From: Corticimicrobacter populi
GTDB lineage: Bacteria; Pseudomonadota; Gammaproteobacteria; Burkholderiales; Burkholderiaceae_B
Assembly: GCF_003123725.1 (NCBI RefSeq)
Contig: NZ_QETA01000008.1
Location: forward strand, 93,643 to 157,642
Direction: 5' to 3'
Length of the DNA stretch: 64,000 nt
Part shown: piece by piece, positions 47,136 through 56,340 of the stretch
How the letters are laid out: each line of letters begins with the position of its first letter
Position numbering within the stretch: the first letter of the stretch is position 1
Notes under the pieces: model-generated
The model's database searches: none
What the model saw: the letters and a program-made list of their open reading frames with translations, nothing else
Told to the model about the DNA's origin: nothing
Position numbers and translations under genes: made by a program

Positions 47136-47564
47136 ATGTCCAGCACGACAGACAAGAAGTCCTACGGTATAGACGAACTGAGCATCGGCATGTCGCTGAC
47201 GCGCGAAGTGGATGTCACGGATGACACGGTACGCGGCTTCGCGCTGGTATCCGGCGACCACAACCCGGTCCACCTGGATGAGGAATACGCCAGCAACACC
47301 CGCTTCAAAAAGCGCATAGCCCACGGCATGCTGGGCGGCAGCCTGTTCTCCACGATCTTCGGCACCCAATTGCCGGGCGAGGGCAGCATCTACGTCTCGC
47401 AATCGCTGATCTTCAAGCGGCCCATCTACATCGGCGACAAGGTTGCCGCCACCGTAACCATCACGCGCATCGATACGGAAAAGCGTCGCGTATTCTTCAC
47501 CACACAATGCACGGTCGAAGGCAAGGTCGTGATCGACGGCGAAGCCGAAATCTATATTCCCTGA
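47136..47564 (+). CDS. MaoC-family (R)-specific enoyl-CoA hydratase
   Basis: 142-aa single hotdog-fold domain. The hydratase-2 catalytic motif is SGDHNPVHLDEEYA, with the catalytic Asp and His, and RIAHGMLGGSLFSTIFG follows. PhaJ-like members convert enoyl-CoA to (R)-3-hydroxyacyl-CoA, which can feed polyhydroxyalkanoate synthesis. The ATG at 47136 has AGGA 9 nt upstream; a start 15 codons earlier has no such site. It is monocistronic, ending at a strong terminator. Confidence 0.87.
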   Translation: MSSTTDKKSYGIDELSIGMSLTREVDVTDDTVRGFALVSGDHNPVHLDEEYASNTRFKKRIAHGMLGGSLFSTIFGTQLPGEGSIYVSQSLIFKRPIYIGDKVAATVTITRIDTEKRRVFFTTQCTVEGKVVIDGEAEIYIP

Positions 47565-47582
47565 TCCAACCGATCAACAACG

Positions 47583-47622
47583 AAAAAGCCCAGCCACTTG
47601 AAACAAGTTGGCTGGGCTTTTT
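47583..47622. terminator. Strong bidirectional rho-independent terminator
   Basis: AAAAAGCCCAGCCA pairs with TGGCTGGGCTTTTT across a small loop containing a further CTTG/CAAG pairing. The A and T tracts at the two ends make it work on both strands, ending both the maoC and livF transcripts that converge here. Confidence 0.85.
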
Positions 47623-47641
47623 CATGCGGGAAACAAGACCC

Positions 47642-48376
47642 TCAGGCCTCGTCTTCTCCCAGATAGGCAGCACGGACCTTGGGATCATGCAGCAGATCCT
47701 TGCCTGGGCCTTCCAGACTGATGTGACCTGACTCCATCACATAACCGCGATCGGCATGTTCCAGCGCCAGGCGGGCATTCTGTTCAATCAGCAGGATGGT
47801 CACGCCTTCGGCAGCAATATTGCGCACCACCTCGAATACCTTCTCGACCATCAGCGGTGCCAGCCCCATGGAAGGCTCATCAAGCAGCAAAAGGTGCGGC
47901 CGGGCCAGCATCGCGCGCCCCATCGCAACCATCTGCTGCTCGCCCCCCGACAGCGTACCGGCCGACTGATGGCGGCGTTCGGCCAGTCGAGGAAAACTTT
48001 CGAAAACCCGCTCGAGATCCTGCTTGATCTGGGCATGGTCATTGCGCACGTAGGCCCCCATGGCAAGGTTTTCCTCGATCGTCAGTTGACCGAAAATGCC
48101 ACGCCCCTCGGGCACCATGACCAGGCGCTTGCGCACCAGTTGATACGAAGGCGTATTGGTGGTTTGCTTGCCGTCATACCAAATCGAACCACCAGCCACC
48201 GGCACCAGACCAGTAATGGCACGCAGCGTCGTGCTTTTGCCGGCACCATTGGCACCGATCAGGCACACCAGCTCGCCTTCATTCACATGCAGATTGATGC
48301 CCTGCACAGCCTTGATGCCACCATAGGCAACCTGCAGGTCGCGCAATTCAAGCAGTGGCGTCTTTTGCGTCGTCAT
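47642..48376 (-). CDS. livF: LivF, branched-chain amino-acid ABC transporter ATPase
   Basis: 244 aa. Walker A is GANGAGKSTT near residue 43, the Q-loop region is MVPEGRGIFGQLT, the signature is LSGGEQQMVAMGRA, and Walker B is LLLLDEPSMGLAP. The (V/I)PEGR(G/R)IF motif is typical of LivF. The ATG overlaps the livG stop as ATGA. Last gene of livKHMGF. Confidence 0.93.
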   Translation of the reverse strand: MTTQKTPLLELRDLQVAYGGIKAVQGINLHVNEGELVCLIGANGAGKSTTLRAITGLVPVAGGSIWYDGKQTTNTPSYQLVRKRLVMVPEGRGIFGQLTIEENLAMGAYVRNDHAQIKQDLERVFESFPRLAERRHQSAGTLSGGEQQMVAMGRAMLARPHLLLLDEPSMGLAPLMVEKVFEVVRNIAAEGVTILLIEQNARLALEHADRGYVMESGHISLEGPGKDLLHDPKVRAAYLGEDEA

Positions 48377-49167
48377 GCCGATTCTCCTGTCGTTACCTCG
48401 GCTGCCGCGCCGGCCCCCAGGTAGGCTTCGATCACCTTGGGATTGCGCTGCACTTCGGCCGGCACACCTTCGGCAAGCACCTTGCCATATTCCAGCACCA
48501 GCACACGGTCGCACAACCCCATCACCAGCTTCATGTCATGCTCGATCAGCAGCACGGTAATGCCATCGCCACTGATCTTCTCGATCAACTGACGCAGCAC
48601 CACCGTTTCGGATTCGTTCATACCTGCTGCCGGCTCATCGAGCGCCAGCAGCTTGGGCTCGGTCGCCAGCGCACGGGCAATCTCCAGCCGTCGCTGGTCA
48701 CCATAGGGCAGGGAACGGGCCACATCGTTGGCACGATGTGCGATACCAACGTATTCCAACAATTCGTAGGCGCGCTTTTGCGTGGCAATCTCTTCGCGAC
48801 GCGTAGCCGGAGTATGAAAAATCGCCCCCAGGAAATTGCTGCGCGTGCGCACATGGCGACCGATCATCACATTCTCGATCGCACTCAAATTACCAAACAG
48901 ACGAATATTCTGGAAGGTGCGCGCCATGCCGACCGACGCCACCTTGTGGGGCGCAATCCCGACCAGCGGCTTGCCGTCGAAATCGGCCCGGCCCGATTCG
49001 GGCACGTACAGTCCGGTCAACACATTGAACAGCGTCGTCTTGCCGGCACCATTCGGGCCGATCAGACCATAGGTTTCGCCACGCCGGATCTGGAAGCTCA
49101 CATCGGACAGCGCCTGCAGGCCACCAAAGCGTTTGCTCAGGCCCTTTGCTTCAAGCAGGATGCTCAT
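48373..49167 (-). CDS. livG: LivG, branched-chain amino-acid ABC transporter ATPase
   Basis: 264 aa. Walker A is GPNGAGKTT, followed by VLTGLYVPESG and ARTFQNIRLFGNLS, the LivG hallmark. The signature is LPYGDQRRLEIARAL and Walker B is LLALDEPAAGMN, again LivG-type. It forms the heterodimeric ATPase with LivF. The start overlaps the livM stop by ATGA. Confidence 0.93.
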   Translation of the reverse strand: MSILLEAKGLSKRFGGLQALSDVSFQIRRGETYGLIGPNGAGKTTLFNVLTGLYVPESGRADFDGKPLVGIAPHKVASVGMARTFQNIRLFGNLSAIENVMIGRHVRTRSNFLGAIFHTPATRREEIATQKRAYELLEYVGIAHRANDVARSLPYGDQRRLEIARALATEPKLLALDEPAAGMNESETVVLRQLIEKISGDGITVLLIEHDMKLVMGLCDRVLVLEYGKVLAEGVPAEVQRNPKVIEAYLGAGAAAEVTTGESA

Positions 49168-50261
49168 CGACCTTCTCCCTTGCTCGTGGACAGTTCACGC
49201 TTGCGCACTGCCGAAGGCCACAGACCCGCCGGACGGAACAACATCACCAGCACCATGGCCAGGCCGAACAACAACATGCGGATGCCTTCGGGATCGACGA
49301 TGACATCACCGAACAGCGTCTGCTGTACCGGCACCACAATGGCCCGCAGGAACTCCGGCAGAATCGCCAGAATGATGGCACCGATGATCACGCCAGGGAT
49401 ATGGCCCATGCCGCCCAGCACGACCATGCACAACACCGAAATCGACTCGGGCAGGCTGAAACTCTCGGGGCTCACGAATCCCTGCATCGAAGCGAACATA
49501 GAACCCGCCAGTCCGGCAAACATTGCACCTGTGGCAAACGCCAGCAACTTGACGTTGCGGATGTTGATACCCATCGCCTTGGCAGCGATCTCGTCTTCAC
49601 GCACTGCTTCGAGCGCACGACCCACCCGCGAGTTCTGCAGCCGCGAACTGATCAGCACAATCAGCAGCGTCATGAACAACAGCAGGAAGTAGTACTTCTC
49701 GGGACCGGTGAAGCGCATATCGAAGATCGTGCTGGCGCGCCCGAAATTGAAATCACCCACCTGGAACGAATCGATCCTGTTGATGCCCTGCGGCCCGTTG
49801 GTGATATTGAACGGCGCATTCAGGTTGCGCAGGAAGATCCCGATAATGGCGCAAAAGCCCAGCGTAACAATCGCCAGGTAATCCCCCTTGAGCTTCAATG
49901 TCGGTATGCCCAGCAACAGGCCGAACATGCCTGCCACCGCCACGGCAATCGGGATAACCAGCCAGAACGGCAGGTGCAGCCCGAAATGTGGCGATGCCAG
50001 CAATGCCCAGGTGTAGGCACCCACGGCGTAGAAGGCGATATAGCCCAGATCAAGCAGACCGGCAAATCCGACCGTAATGTTGAGCCCCAACGCCAGCATG
50101 ACATAGAGCAGGGCAAAGTTGGCAATGCGCACCCAGCTCTGGCCTGCCTGCCCGATCACGAAGGGCAGGGCGATCAGTACGATGGCCAGTACCACCCAGC
50201 CCGCAAGGCGAGCCGTATTGCGCTGCGCCGAAACGCCGTTTTGCAGAGTCGAAGTCGTCAT
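49164..50261 (-). CDS. livM: LivM, branched-chain amino-acid ABC permease
   Basis: 365 aa with roughly eight to ten membrane helices. GLNITVGFAGLLDLGYIAFYAVGAY is the family motif (split across about residues 60-85), and VGRALEAVREDEIAAKAMGIN is the EAA-type loop contacting the ATPases. The start overlaps the livH stop by ATGA. It acts with LivH as the channel for leucine, isoleucine, valine or related amino acids. Confidence 0.93.
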   Translation of the reverse strand: MTTSTLQNGVSAQRNTARLAGWVVLAIVLIALPFVIGQAGQSWVRIANFALLYVMLALGLNITVGFAGLLDLGYIAFYAVGAYTWALLASPHFGLHLPFWLVIPIAVAVAGMFGLLLGIPTLKLKGDYLAIVTLGFCAIIGIFLRNLNAPFNITNGPQGINRIDSFQVGDFNFGRASTIFDMRFTGPEKYYFLLLFMTLLIVLISSRLQNSRVGRALEAVREDEIAAKAMGINIRNVKLLAFATGAMFAGLAGSMFASMQGFVSPESFSLPESISVLCMVVLGGMGHIPGVIIGAIILAILPEFLRAIVVPVQQTLFGDVIVDPEGIRMLLFGLAMVLVMLFRPAGLWPSAVRKRELSTSKGEGR

Positions 50262-51193
50262 GCGCGGTCTCCCACACGCTCACCCATAAGACCGGACGGG
50301 CGGAAGACCAGCACCAGTACCAGCACCATGAAAGTGAAGAAATCCTGATAGTGACTGCCCAGCACACCGCCGGTCAGATCACCGCTGTAGCCTGCCGCCA
50401 GGGCCTCGATCACCCCCAGCAGCAACCCGCCCAGCATGGCACCGGCCAGGTTGCCGATCCCCCCCAGCACGGCTGCCGTGAAAGCCTTCAGGCCCAGCAT
50501 GAACCCCATGGTGTACTGCGCCAGTCCGTAATAGGTGGTGACCATGATGGCCGCCACGGCCGCCAGAGCCGAACCGATCAGGAATGCCGCCGAGATGACG
50601 GTGTTGATGTTGATGCCCATCAGGCCGGCCACTTCACGGTTCTGTGCGGTAGCACGCATCGCCGTACCCAGGCGGGTTTTGTGCACCACCAGCGTCAGGC
50701 CAATCATGATCAGCGCGGCAACCACGATGATGGCAATCTGCAGGCTGCTGATACTGGCGCCACCAATTTTGAAAATGTCAGGTTCGATAATCTGCGGAAA
50801 GCTCAGGTAGTTGCGACCCCAGATCATCATCGCCACGTTCTGCAGGATGAAAGACACGCCGATGGCAGTAATCAGTGCCGCCAGCCGCGGAGCACGCCGC
50901 AAGGGTCTATAGGCAACCCGTTCGGCCGTCCAGCCCACCCCCATGCACACCGGCATGGCAACCAGCAGTGCCACACCAATGACAAGCCAGACGGACAGGC
51001 TGCCGGGCTCACCGCCGGAAAGCAGGCTCGTTGCCACGACTGTCGCCACCATGGCGCCAATCATGACCACATCGCCATGTGCAAAATTGATCAGTCCGAT
51101 GATGCCGTACACCATCGTATACCCCAGTGCGACCAGGGCGTAAACGCTGCCAAGTGTCAGCCCGTTCACGATTTGCTGGATGAATAATTCCAT
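50258..51193 (-). CDS. livH: LivH, branched-chain amino-acid ABC permease
   Basis: 311 aa with about eight membrane helices. The N-terminus (FIQQIVNGLTLGSVYALVALG) and the motif GLINFAHGDVVMIGAM are diagnostic of LivH. AMRATAQNREVAGLMGIN is the ATPase-contact loop. AGGA lies 7 nt before the ATG. It is separated from livK by 107 bp holding a hairpin. Confidence 0.94.
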   Translation of the reverse strand: MELFIQQIVNGLTLGSVYALVALGYTMVYGIIGLINFAHGDVVMIGAMVATVVATSLLSGGEPGSLSVWLVIGVALLVAMPVCMGVGWTAERVAYRPLRRAPRLAALITAIGVSFILQNVAMMIWGRNYLSFPQIIEPDIFKIGGASISSLQIAIIVVAALIMIGLTLVVHKTRLGTAMRATAQNREVAGLMGININTVISAAFLIGSALAAVAAIMVTTYYGLAQYTMGFMLGLKAFTAAVLGGIGNLAGAMLGGLLLGVIEALAAGYSGDLTGGVLGSHYQDFFTFMVLVLVLVFRPSGLMGERVGDRA

Positions 51194-51239
51194 ACGGAAT
51201 TCCTAATTGCAGAGATGCTGCAGATACTGCCAAACAAGC

Positions 51240-51268
51240 GGACGGATGCCCTTGCGGCGCATCCGTCC
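51240..51268 (-). other. Hairpin between livK and livH
   Basis: GGACGGATGC pairs perfectly with GCATCCGTCC across a 9-nt loop. No T-run follows on the minus strand, so it may act as a partial terminator or 3' stabiliser that lets the binding protein outnumber the membrane subunits, a known strategy in such operons. Confidence 0.5.
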
Positions 51269-51300
51269 TCGTCATTACCGGTCCTGCATCAGAATCAGAC

Positions 51301-52449
51301 TCAGTTGGCCGAGCTGACCATGGTTTCGACCATTTCCCACTTGCCGTCCTTGACTTCATAGATGGTGACCGAGATTTCCTTCAGGTCGCCCTTGTCGTCG
51401 TAGGCAATGTGTTCGCTGGTCGCGCCCGAGCGTTCCAGATCAGCCAGTTTTCCGATATAGCTCGAAGGCTTGGCACTATTGGCATTCTGGATAGCCGTGA
51501 TCAGGTTCCAGGCACCATCGTAGGCATAAGGCGCATACACGCCGGGAGCCTTGTTGAAGCGCTTTTCATAGGATTCGGCAAACTCCTTGCCGGCCGTCAT
51601 CTGGTCCAGCGGCACGCCGGCCAGCGAAGCGTAGGTCCCTTCGGCAGCCGAACCGGCCAGCTTCAGGAACGTATCGCTGCGGGTCATTTCGCCCGACACC
51701 AGCGGCGCGGTAATGCCCAGCGACACCATCTGACGCTTCATCGGACCGGATTGCGCATCCAGGCCACCGTAGAAAATCGCATCAGGAGCCACGCCACGGA
51801 TATTGGTCAGGATGGCCGTGAAATCGGTTGCCTTGTCCGAGGTGTACTCGCGACGTACCACTTCACCACCGGCGGCCTTGACCGCTTTCTCGACCTCGTC
51901 GGCCAGACCCTGGCCATAGGCGCTGCGATCATCGATCAGTGCAACCTTCTTGCCATTGAGCTTTTCGACAATGAACTTGCCCACGGCCGCACCCTGCTGG
52001 GTATCGCTGGTCATCATGCGGAAGGTGGTTTCATAGTCCTGCAGGGTGTATTCCGGCGAGGTCGCCATGGCGATCTGTGGCAGACCCGCATCGTAGTAGA
52101 CGCGCGAAGCAGGAATCGTTGTGCCCGAATTGAAATGGCCCAGCACGCCATCGACACCCTCGTCGACCAATTGCTGTGCAACCTGTACGGCAATGCGCGG
52201 ATCAGCCTGGTCATCCTTGGACACCAGGATGAAATTGGCCTTGCTGCCATCAACCTCGATGCCCTTGGCATTGGCCTCTTCGATCGCCAGCAGCAGACCA
52301 TTGCGCATGTCTTCGCCGTAGTGCGATTGGGGGCCGGTCAGGGGCGCGGCAAAACCGAACTTGATGTCGGCAGCATGGGCCGCGGTACCACTCATGGCAA
52401 AACCGGCCAGAGCCATGCAGGCGGCCAGCATGGATTGTTTCATTTTCAT
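51301..52449 (-). CDS. livK: LivK/LivJ-like branched-chain amino-acid binding protein
   Basis: 382 aa. A Sec signal peptide ends near AAHAADIKFG. The conserved N-terminal motif is KFGFAAPLTGPQSHYGEDM, and DDQADPRIAVQVAQQLVDEGV and GHFNSGTTIPASRVY match the periplasmic binding domain of the Liv family. It captures amino acids in the periplasm for LivHMGF. AGGAG lies close before the ATG. It heads the operon. Confidence 0.93.
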   Translation of the reverse strand: MKMKQSMLAACMALAGFAMSGTAAHAADIKFGFAAPLTGPQSHYGEDMRNGLLLAIEEANAKGIEVDGSKANFILVSKDDQADPRIAVQVAQQLVDEGVDGVLGHFNSGTTIPASRVYYDAGLPQIAMATSPEYTLQDYETTFRMMTSDTQQGAAVGKFIVEKLNGKKVALIDDRSAYGQGLADEVEKAVKAAGGEVVRREYTSDKATDFTAILTNIRGVAPDAIFYGGLDAQSGPMKRQMVSLGITAPLVSGEMTRSDTFLKLAGSAAEGTYASLAGVPLDQMTAGKEFAESYEKRFNKAPGVYAPYAYDGAWNLITAIQNANSAKPSSYIGKLADLERSGATSEHIAYDDKGDLKEISVTIYEVKDGKWEMVETMVSSAN

Positions 52450-52812
52450 CTACTCTTCTCCTGTCGGATCGTCGGGAACAAGTGGGCCTGACCATGGGTT
52501 GCAACCTCAATCCAGGTTGCGGTATCACCACTGTCTCTGCTGCGCCATGCCACGATATTCATGGTATGAGCAGGAACGAGGTCTGGCGATTATAGTGACG
52601 GTACTTTCAAAGAGTTATGCGTAAAAACCCTATGGTTGCACCTTATACAAACAGAAGGTTGCACCCCCCCAGACAGGGAATGCTTTCGCCCATCAAATAA
52701 TATTTGCATGAAGGTCCATGATATAGACAGCATCACGATCTGTTTGTCTATAATCCAAGTATCTTCTTGAAACTTTTTTGTATCTAATCAGATACGCGCC
52801 ACGGACCCGAAC
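52450..52812. promoter_or_regulatory. Divergent control region between livK and the ycgR-like gene
   Basis: A 363-bp stretch without a gene. It holds a direct repeat GGTTGCACC (52634-52642 and 52657-52665, 23 bp apart) and a possible sigma70 promoter for the plus strand, TAGACA (52724-52729) and TATAAT (52749-52754) with a long 19-bp spacer. A perfect GTATCT-AATC-AGATAC palindrome (52780-52795) ends 17 bp before the ycgR-like ATG. Roles are inferred from position only. Confidence 0.35.
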
Positions 52813-53562
52813 ATGCACCAGAACGATAACCCCTACCTGGTCACCGTGCCACTCGAAATCATTGGTCTGCTGCGCGCACTCGAAAGAAGACAGGCGCTGG
52901 TACGCATGCATGTACAGGATCGTCCGATTTCCGTCGTCACCACGATTCTCGATGTCGATGTGCAGGACAACAAAGTCATCCTCGATCATGCCGCCGCCGA
53001 AGACCTGAATCAGATATTCATCCGTGCCGACTTCGTGCGTTTCGAAACCGCACTTGACAGCGTACCCATCTTCTTCTCGTCATCCTCCATTGAGGCATGT
53101 ACGCACGATGGTCTGCCGGCGCTGGCCATCGACATTCCGGCCAGCCTGTCACGCCTGCAGCGCCGCGAATCCTACCGCGTATCCATCCCTGCACTCGAAC
53201 CAGCCCTGTGCACCATCGTGGAAGGTGCCTCGCCCAACAGCACGCTATCGACAGGCGACGGTATCAGCGTCGAACTGCGCGACATCAGTTCCAGTGGCCT
53301 GGCCATCATGGACTACGGCAAGATCATCAACTACGAACCGGGCACGCTCTATCACAATTGCCTGCTTGACCTGCCTCGGGTCGGATCATTCCCGATCACC
53401 ATCCGGGTAGTGCGCTGTATCAATGAAGTCCTGCCCAGCCAGCGTAACTGCCGCCGCATCGGAGCAGAATTCGTTGACCTGCCCAATGCCGTTCTCATCA
53501 TGATTCAGCGCTACATCGGCATGGTCGAACGCGAACAGAGCGCCCGGCGCAAAGGGTTCTGA
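52813..53562 (+). CDS. YcgR-like PilZ-domain flagellar brake protein
   Basis: 249 aa. An N-terminal YcgR-type domain is followed by a C-terminal PilZ domain. Its c-di-GMP-binding elements are LQRRESYRVSIP (RxxxR, about residues 117-128) and ELRDISSSGLAIMD (D/NxSxxG). In the family, c-di-GMP-loaded YcgR binds the flagellar motor and slows or biases it. The neighbouring EAL-GGDEF and fliA genes support this role. The ribosome binding site is weak. Confidence 0.85.
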   Translation: MHQNDNPYLVTVPLEIIGLLRALERRQALVRMHVQDRPISVVTTILDVDVQDNKVILDHAAAEDLNQIFIRADFVRFETALDSVPIFFSSSSIEACTHDGLPALAIDIPASLSRLQRRESYRVSIPALEPALCTIVEGASPNSTLSTGDGISVELRDISSSGLAIMDYGKIINYEPGTLYHNCLLDLPRVGSFPITIRVVRCINEVLPSQRNCRRIGAEFVDLPNAVLIMIQRYIGMVEREQSARRKGF

Positions 53563-53600
53563 CACCAGAACAGAGAGAAGAGGCCTGTCACGAAACAGAC

Positions 53601-55463
53601 ATGCTGGGAATTAATAATGACTATTCCCTTCCAACTGTATCCGTTCAGGCATTTCTTCTCCCTATGCAACTGGATATCCCTGCGCCAGTCGACACCGGCC
53701 ATTCCGTTGCCGACATCATTCTGAACAGACTGCTCGTTCCACACTTTCAGCCTATTGTCGACATGGTGCGACATGCCATCTCAGGCTATGAAAGTCTGAT
53801 CCGTGGCATTGCCCCCTCGCCCCTGCAGCAGCCTGCTACCCTGTTCTCCGAAGCCCGACGCCAGGGCATCCACGCCGACCTGGAGTTGGCCTGTGCGCAA
53901 TTGGCTCTGCAGCGCTATTGCGACCAGCAGCAACCCGCCAGGCTATTCCTCAATATGTCCAGCTCGGCATTGAGCGAGCAATGGCGACGTCATGGTGACG
54001 CATTGCCTGAAATCATCCGTCAGCAACAATCTCTGCCAGCCGAAAAAATCGTCATAGAAATCACTGAAGAGGATGCAGCAGAAGAGCAGGGCATGCTGTT
54101 GCAGCGGGCACTCGCAAGCCTGCGCGCCCACGGCATGCTGCTGGCGATAGACGACTACGGATCCGGTCGCAACTGCCTGCGTTTCTGGGATCAGATTCAA
54201 CCTGAGATCGTCAAGATAGACCGGTACTTTTTCAATGGTATCGGCCAGAATGAGAAAAAGCAGAAACTGGTCCAGTCCATCCTGGCAATCGGCAACAGCA
54301 TGGGCACGCAGATCGTCGCCGAAGGCATTGAAACGGAGCAGGACCTGCTCGTCACGCGGGAACTCGGCATTCGCTATGTACAGGGCTGGTTCCTGGGCTA
54401 CCCCTCGCCGCAGGCCATCCAGACACTGCCCGGGCACATCCAGGAAAAGCTGGAAAACATCGCCCTCAAGCGCACCACTATCCAGCCCTATCACGCGACC
54501 GTACACAATCTGCGCATCTGCGCACCGGCCGTCCGACTCGAAACAGATACCAACGACCACCTCCACAAGCTGTTCATCGACAACCCGGGCCTGCATGCGG
54601 CTGCCATCATCAACGCAGAAGACCGACCTGTCGGTATCGTCAACCGGCGCGATTTTTCGGAACACTATGCGCAACAATTCATCCGCGAACTCTACGGACG
54701 CAAATCCTGCAGTCAGTTCATGAATGGCAACCCGGTCTTGGTCGATGGCAGCACAACCATCGAAAGCCTGAGTCACCTGCTGATATCCAAGGACCAACGC
54801 TATCTGGTCGATGGTTTCATCATCACACACCAGGGCCGCTACGATGGCCTTGGTACCGGGGAAGCCTTGGTCAAGGAAGTCACGGAAAAGAGAATAGAAG
54901 CCGCACGCTACGCCAATCCACTCACATCGCTGCCAGGCAATATCCCCATCAGTCACCACATTGCCTCCCAGCTCGACCAGGAACAGTCGTTCGTAACGGC
55001 CTACTGCGATCTGAACAACTTCAAGCCCTTCAACGATGTCTACGGCTACTGGCGTGGTGACGACATGATCCGGCTTTGCGCTGAAGTCATCAAATCACAT
55101 TGCAACCCGCAGCAGGATTTCATCGGCCACGTCGGCGGCGACGATTTCATCATTGTCTTTGGCAGCAGCAACTGGGAACAGCGGGCACACTCGATCATCA
55201 ACGACTTCAACCTGCGCGCACAACGACTGTACGATCATGAGGACCAGGCCCGAGGTGGAATCGAGGCAGAAGATCGCCACGGCATCAATCGCTTCTTTCC
55301 TTTCGTATCACTGGGCATGGGCGCTGTCTACGTCGATCCCACGCAAGGCGACCGTATACAGCCACAGGATATCGCTTCGGCAGCAGCCCGCGTGAAGCAC
55401 CGAGTCAAGAAGGAAAACCTGGATCTGGTCGTAGAGTCATGTCTGATGCCGGTGACATCGTAA
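53601..55463 (+). CDS. EAL-CBS-GGDEF protein for c-di-GMP turnover
   Basis: 620 aa. The EAL domain (about residues 40-280) has the signature as YESLIRG, FLNMSSS, VIEITEED, IDDYGSG, VKIDRYF and YVQGWFLGYP, so the catalytic residues look intact despite Ser in place of Ala in EAL. A CBS-like region (about 300-420) follows. The GGDEF domain (about 440-590) has HVGGDDFIIVFG, that is GGDDF. The protein probably degrades c-di-GMP, with a regulatory or weak cyclase domain. It has no membrane segment. The start at 53601 is uncertain; an ATG at 53664 is an alternative, neither with a strong ribosome binding site. Confidence 0.85.
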   Translation: MLGINNDYSLPTVSVQAFLLPMQLDIPAPVDTGHSVADIILNRLLVPHFQPIVDMVRHAISGYESLIRGIAPSPLQQPATLFSEARRQGIHADLELACAQLALQRYCDQQQPARLFLNMSSSALSEQWRRHGDALPEIIRQQQSLPAEKIVIEITEEDAAEEQGMLLQRALASLRAHGMLLAIDDYGSGRNCLRFWDQIQPEIVKIDRYFFNGIGQNEKKQKLVQSILAIGNSMGTQIVAEGIETEQDLLVTRELGIRYVQGWFLGYPSPQAIQTLPGHIQEKLENIALKRTTIQPYHATVHNLRICAPAVRLETDTNDHLHKLFIDNPGLHAAAIINAEDRPVGIVNRRDFSEHYAQQFIRELYGRKSCSQFMNGNPVLVDGSTTIESLSHLLISKDQRYLVDGFIITHQGRYDGLGTGEALVKEVTEKRIEAARYANPLTSLPGNIPISHHIASQLDQEQSFVTAYCDLNNFKPFNDVYGYWRGDDMIRLCAEVIKSHCNPQQDFIGHVGGDDFIIVFGSSNWEQRAHSIINDFNLRAQRLYDHEDQARGGIEAEDRHGINRFFPFVSLGMGAVYVDPTQGDRIQPQDIASAAARVKHRVKKENLDLVVESCLMPVTS

Positions 55464-55484
55464 TCAGACAGCCATGAGCCGCTG

Positions 55485-55510
55485 TGCCATGCCCGGCACA
55501 CGGGATGGCA
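55485..55510. terminator. Hairpin between the EAL-GGDEF gene and fliA
   Basis: TGCCAT-G-CCCG pairs with CGGG-ATGGCA around a GCACA loop, with one bulged G. It sits in the 50-bp gap between the two convergent genes. There is no clear T-tract, so termination is inferred. Confidence 0.45.
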
Positions 55511-55513
55511 ACA

Positions 55514-56263
55514 CTACAGTATCTGCATCGAAACCAGCTCGTCAGGTCGCTGATCCCAGCCCTGGTCGCGTATTCGCGCCCGGATGCGATTGATGGCCTG
55601 TGTACGTAACTGGCACACACGTCCTTCCGTCACCCCCATGACAGCAGCAACTTCCTTGAGATTCATGTTTTCCTGGTGCAGCAGTGCCAGCAACAGTTTC
55701 TCGCGCTCGGGCAGCGCATCGATTGCCTGGACAAGCACCTCCCGGAGGTTTCCCCCCAGCAGGGACTCAAGAGGATCGGCCCCATTGGCTGTCACCACAT
55801 CAGGACGCATGACCGCTTCAAGGCCATCGCCATCGTATTCGAAATCCTCATAGTGCAGGATCTGCACGCCCTGAGCATCTTGCAGCAGCATCAGGTATTC
55901 ATCCTGCCCCAATTCGAGATGCGCAGCAATCTCGCTTTCACGCGGTGCACGTCCCAGTGACTGCTCCAGGGCATGTATGGCCTGCTCGATGCGTCTGGCC
56001 TTTTCGCGTACGCTGCGCGGAAGCCAATCCTGACTGCGCAATTCATCAAGCATGGCTCCTCGTATGCGCTGCGTGGCATAGGTCTCGAATCCAGCCTGAG
56101 GCATCTTCTGGTAACGCCGAACGGCATCCAGCAACCCGATCATCCCGGCCTGGATCAGATCATCCAGCTCGACGCTGCTGGGCAACCTGGCCACCAACTG
56201 CAGGGCAAGCTTGCGTACCAGCGGTGCGTGGCGTTCTATCAGTTCGGATTCCTGTCCCTGCAT
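55514..56263 (-). CDS. fliA: FliA, flagellar sigma factor (sigma-28)
   Basis: 249 aa. Sigma region 2 shows SVELDDLIQAGMIGLLDAVRRY, then FETYATQRIRGAMLDELRSQDWLPRSVR, the FliA hallmark. Region 4 is LPEREKLLLALLHQENMNLKEVAAVMGVTEGRVCQL (across about residues 188-222). It directs transcription of late flagellar and chemotaxis genes. I start at the ATG at 56263; a GTG two codons upstream is possible, and neither has a clear ribosome binding site. It is isolated from flagellar structural genes here, next to c-di-GMP genes. Confidence 0.92.
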   Translation of the reverse strand: MQGQESELIERHAPLVRKLALQLVARLPSSVELDDLIQAGMIGLLDAVRRYQKMPQAGFETYATQRIRGAMLDELRSQDWLPRSVREKARRIEQAIHALEQSLGRAPRESEIAAHLELGQDEYLMLLQDAQGVQILHYEDFEYDGDGLEAVMRPDVVTANGADPLESLLGGNLREVLVQAIDALPEREKLLLALLHQENMNLKEVAAVMGVTEGRVCQLRTQAINRIRARIRDQGWDQRPDELVSMQIL

Positions 56264-56340
56264 ACACACACGAAAAATGATCGGTCCTGGCTGCTCATCA
56301 GCCTTACCCAGCCCATTCTACGACAGAAGACAAGCCTTCA

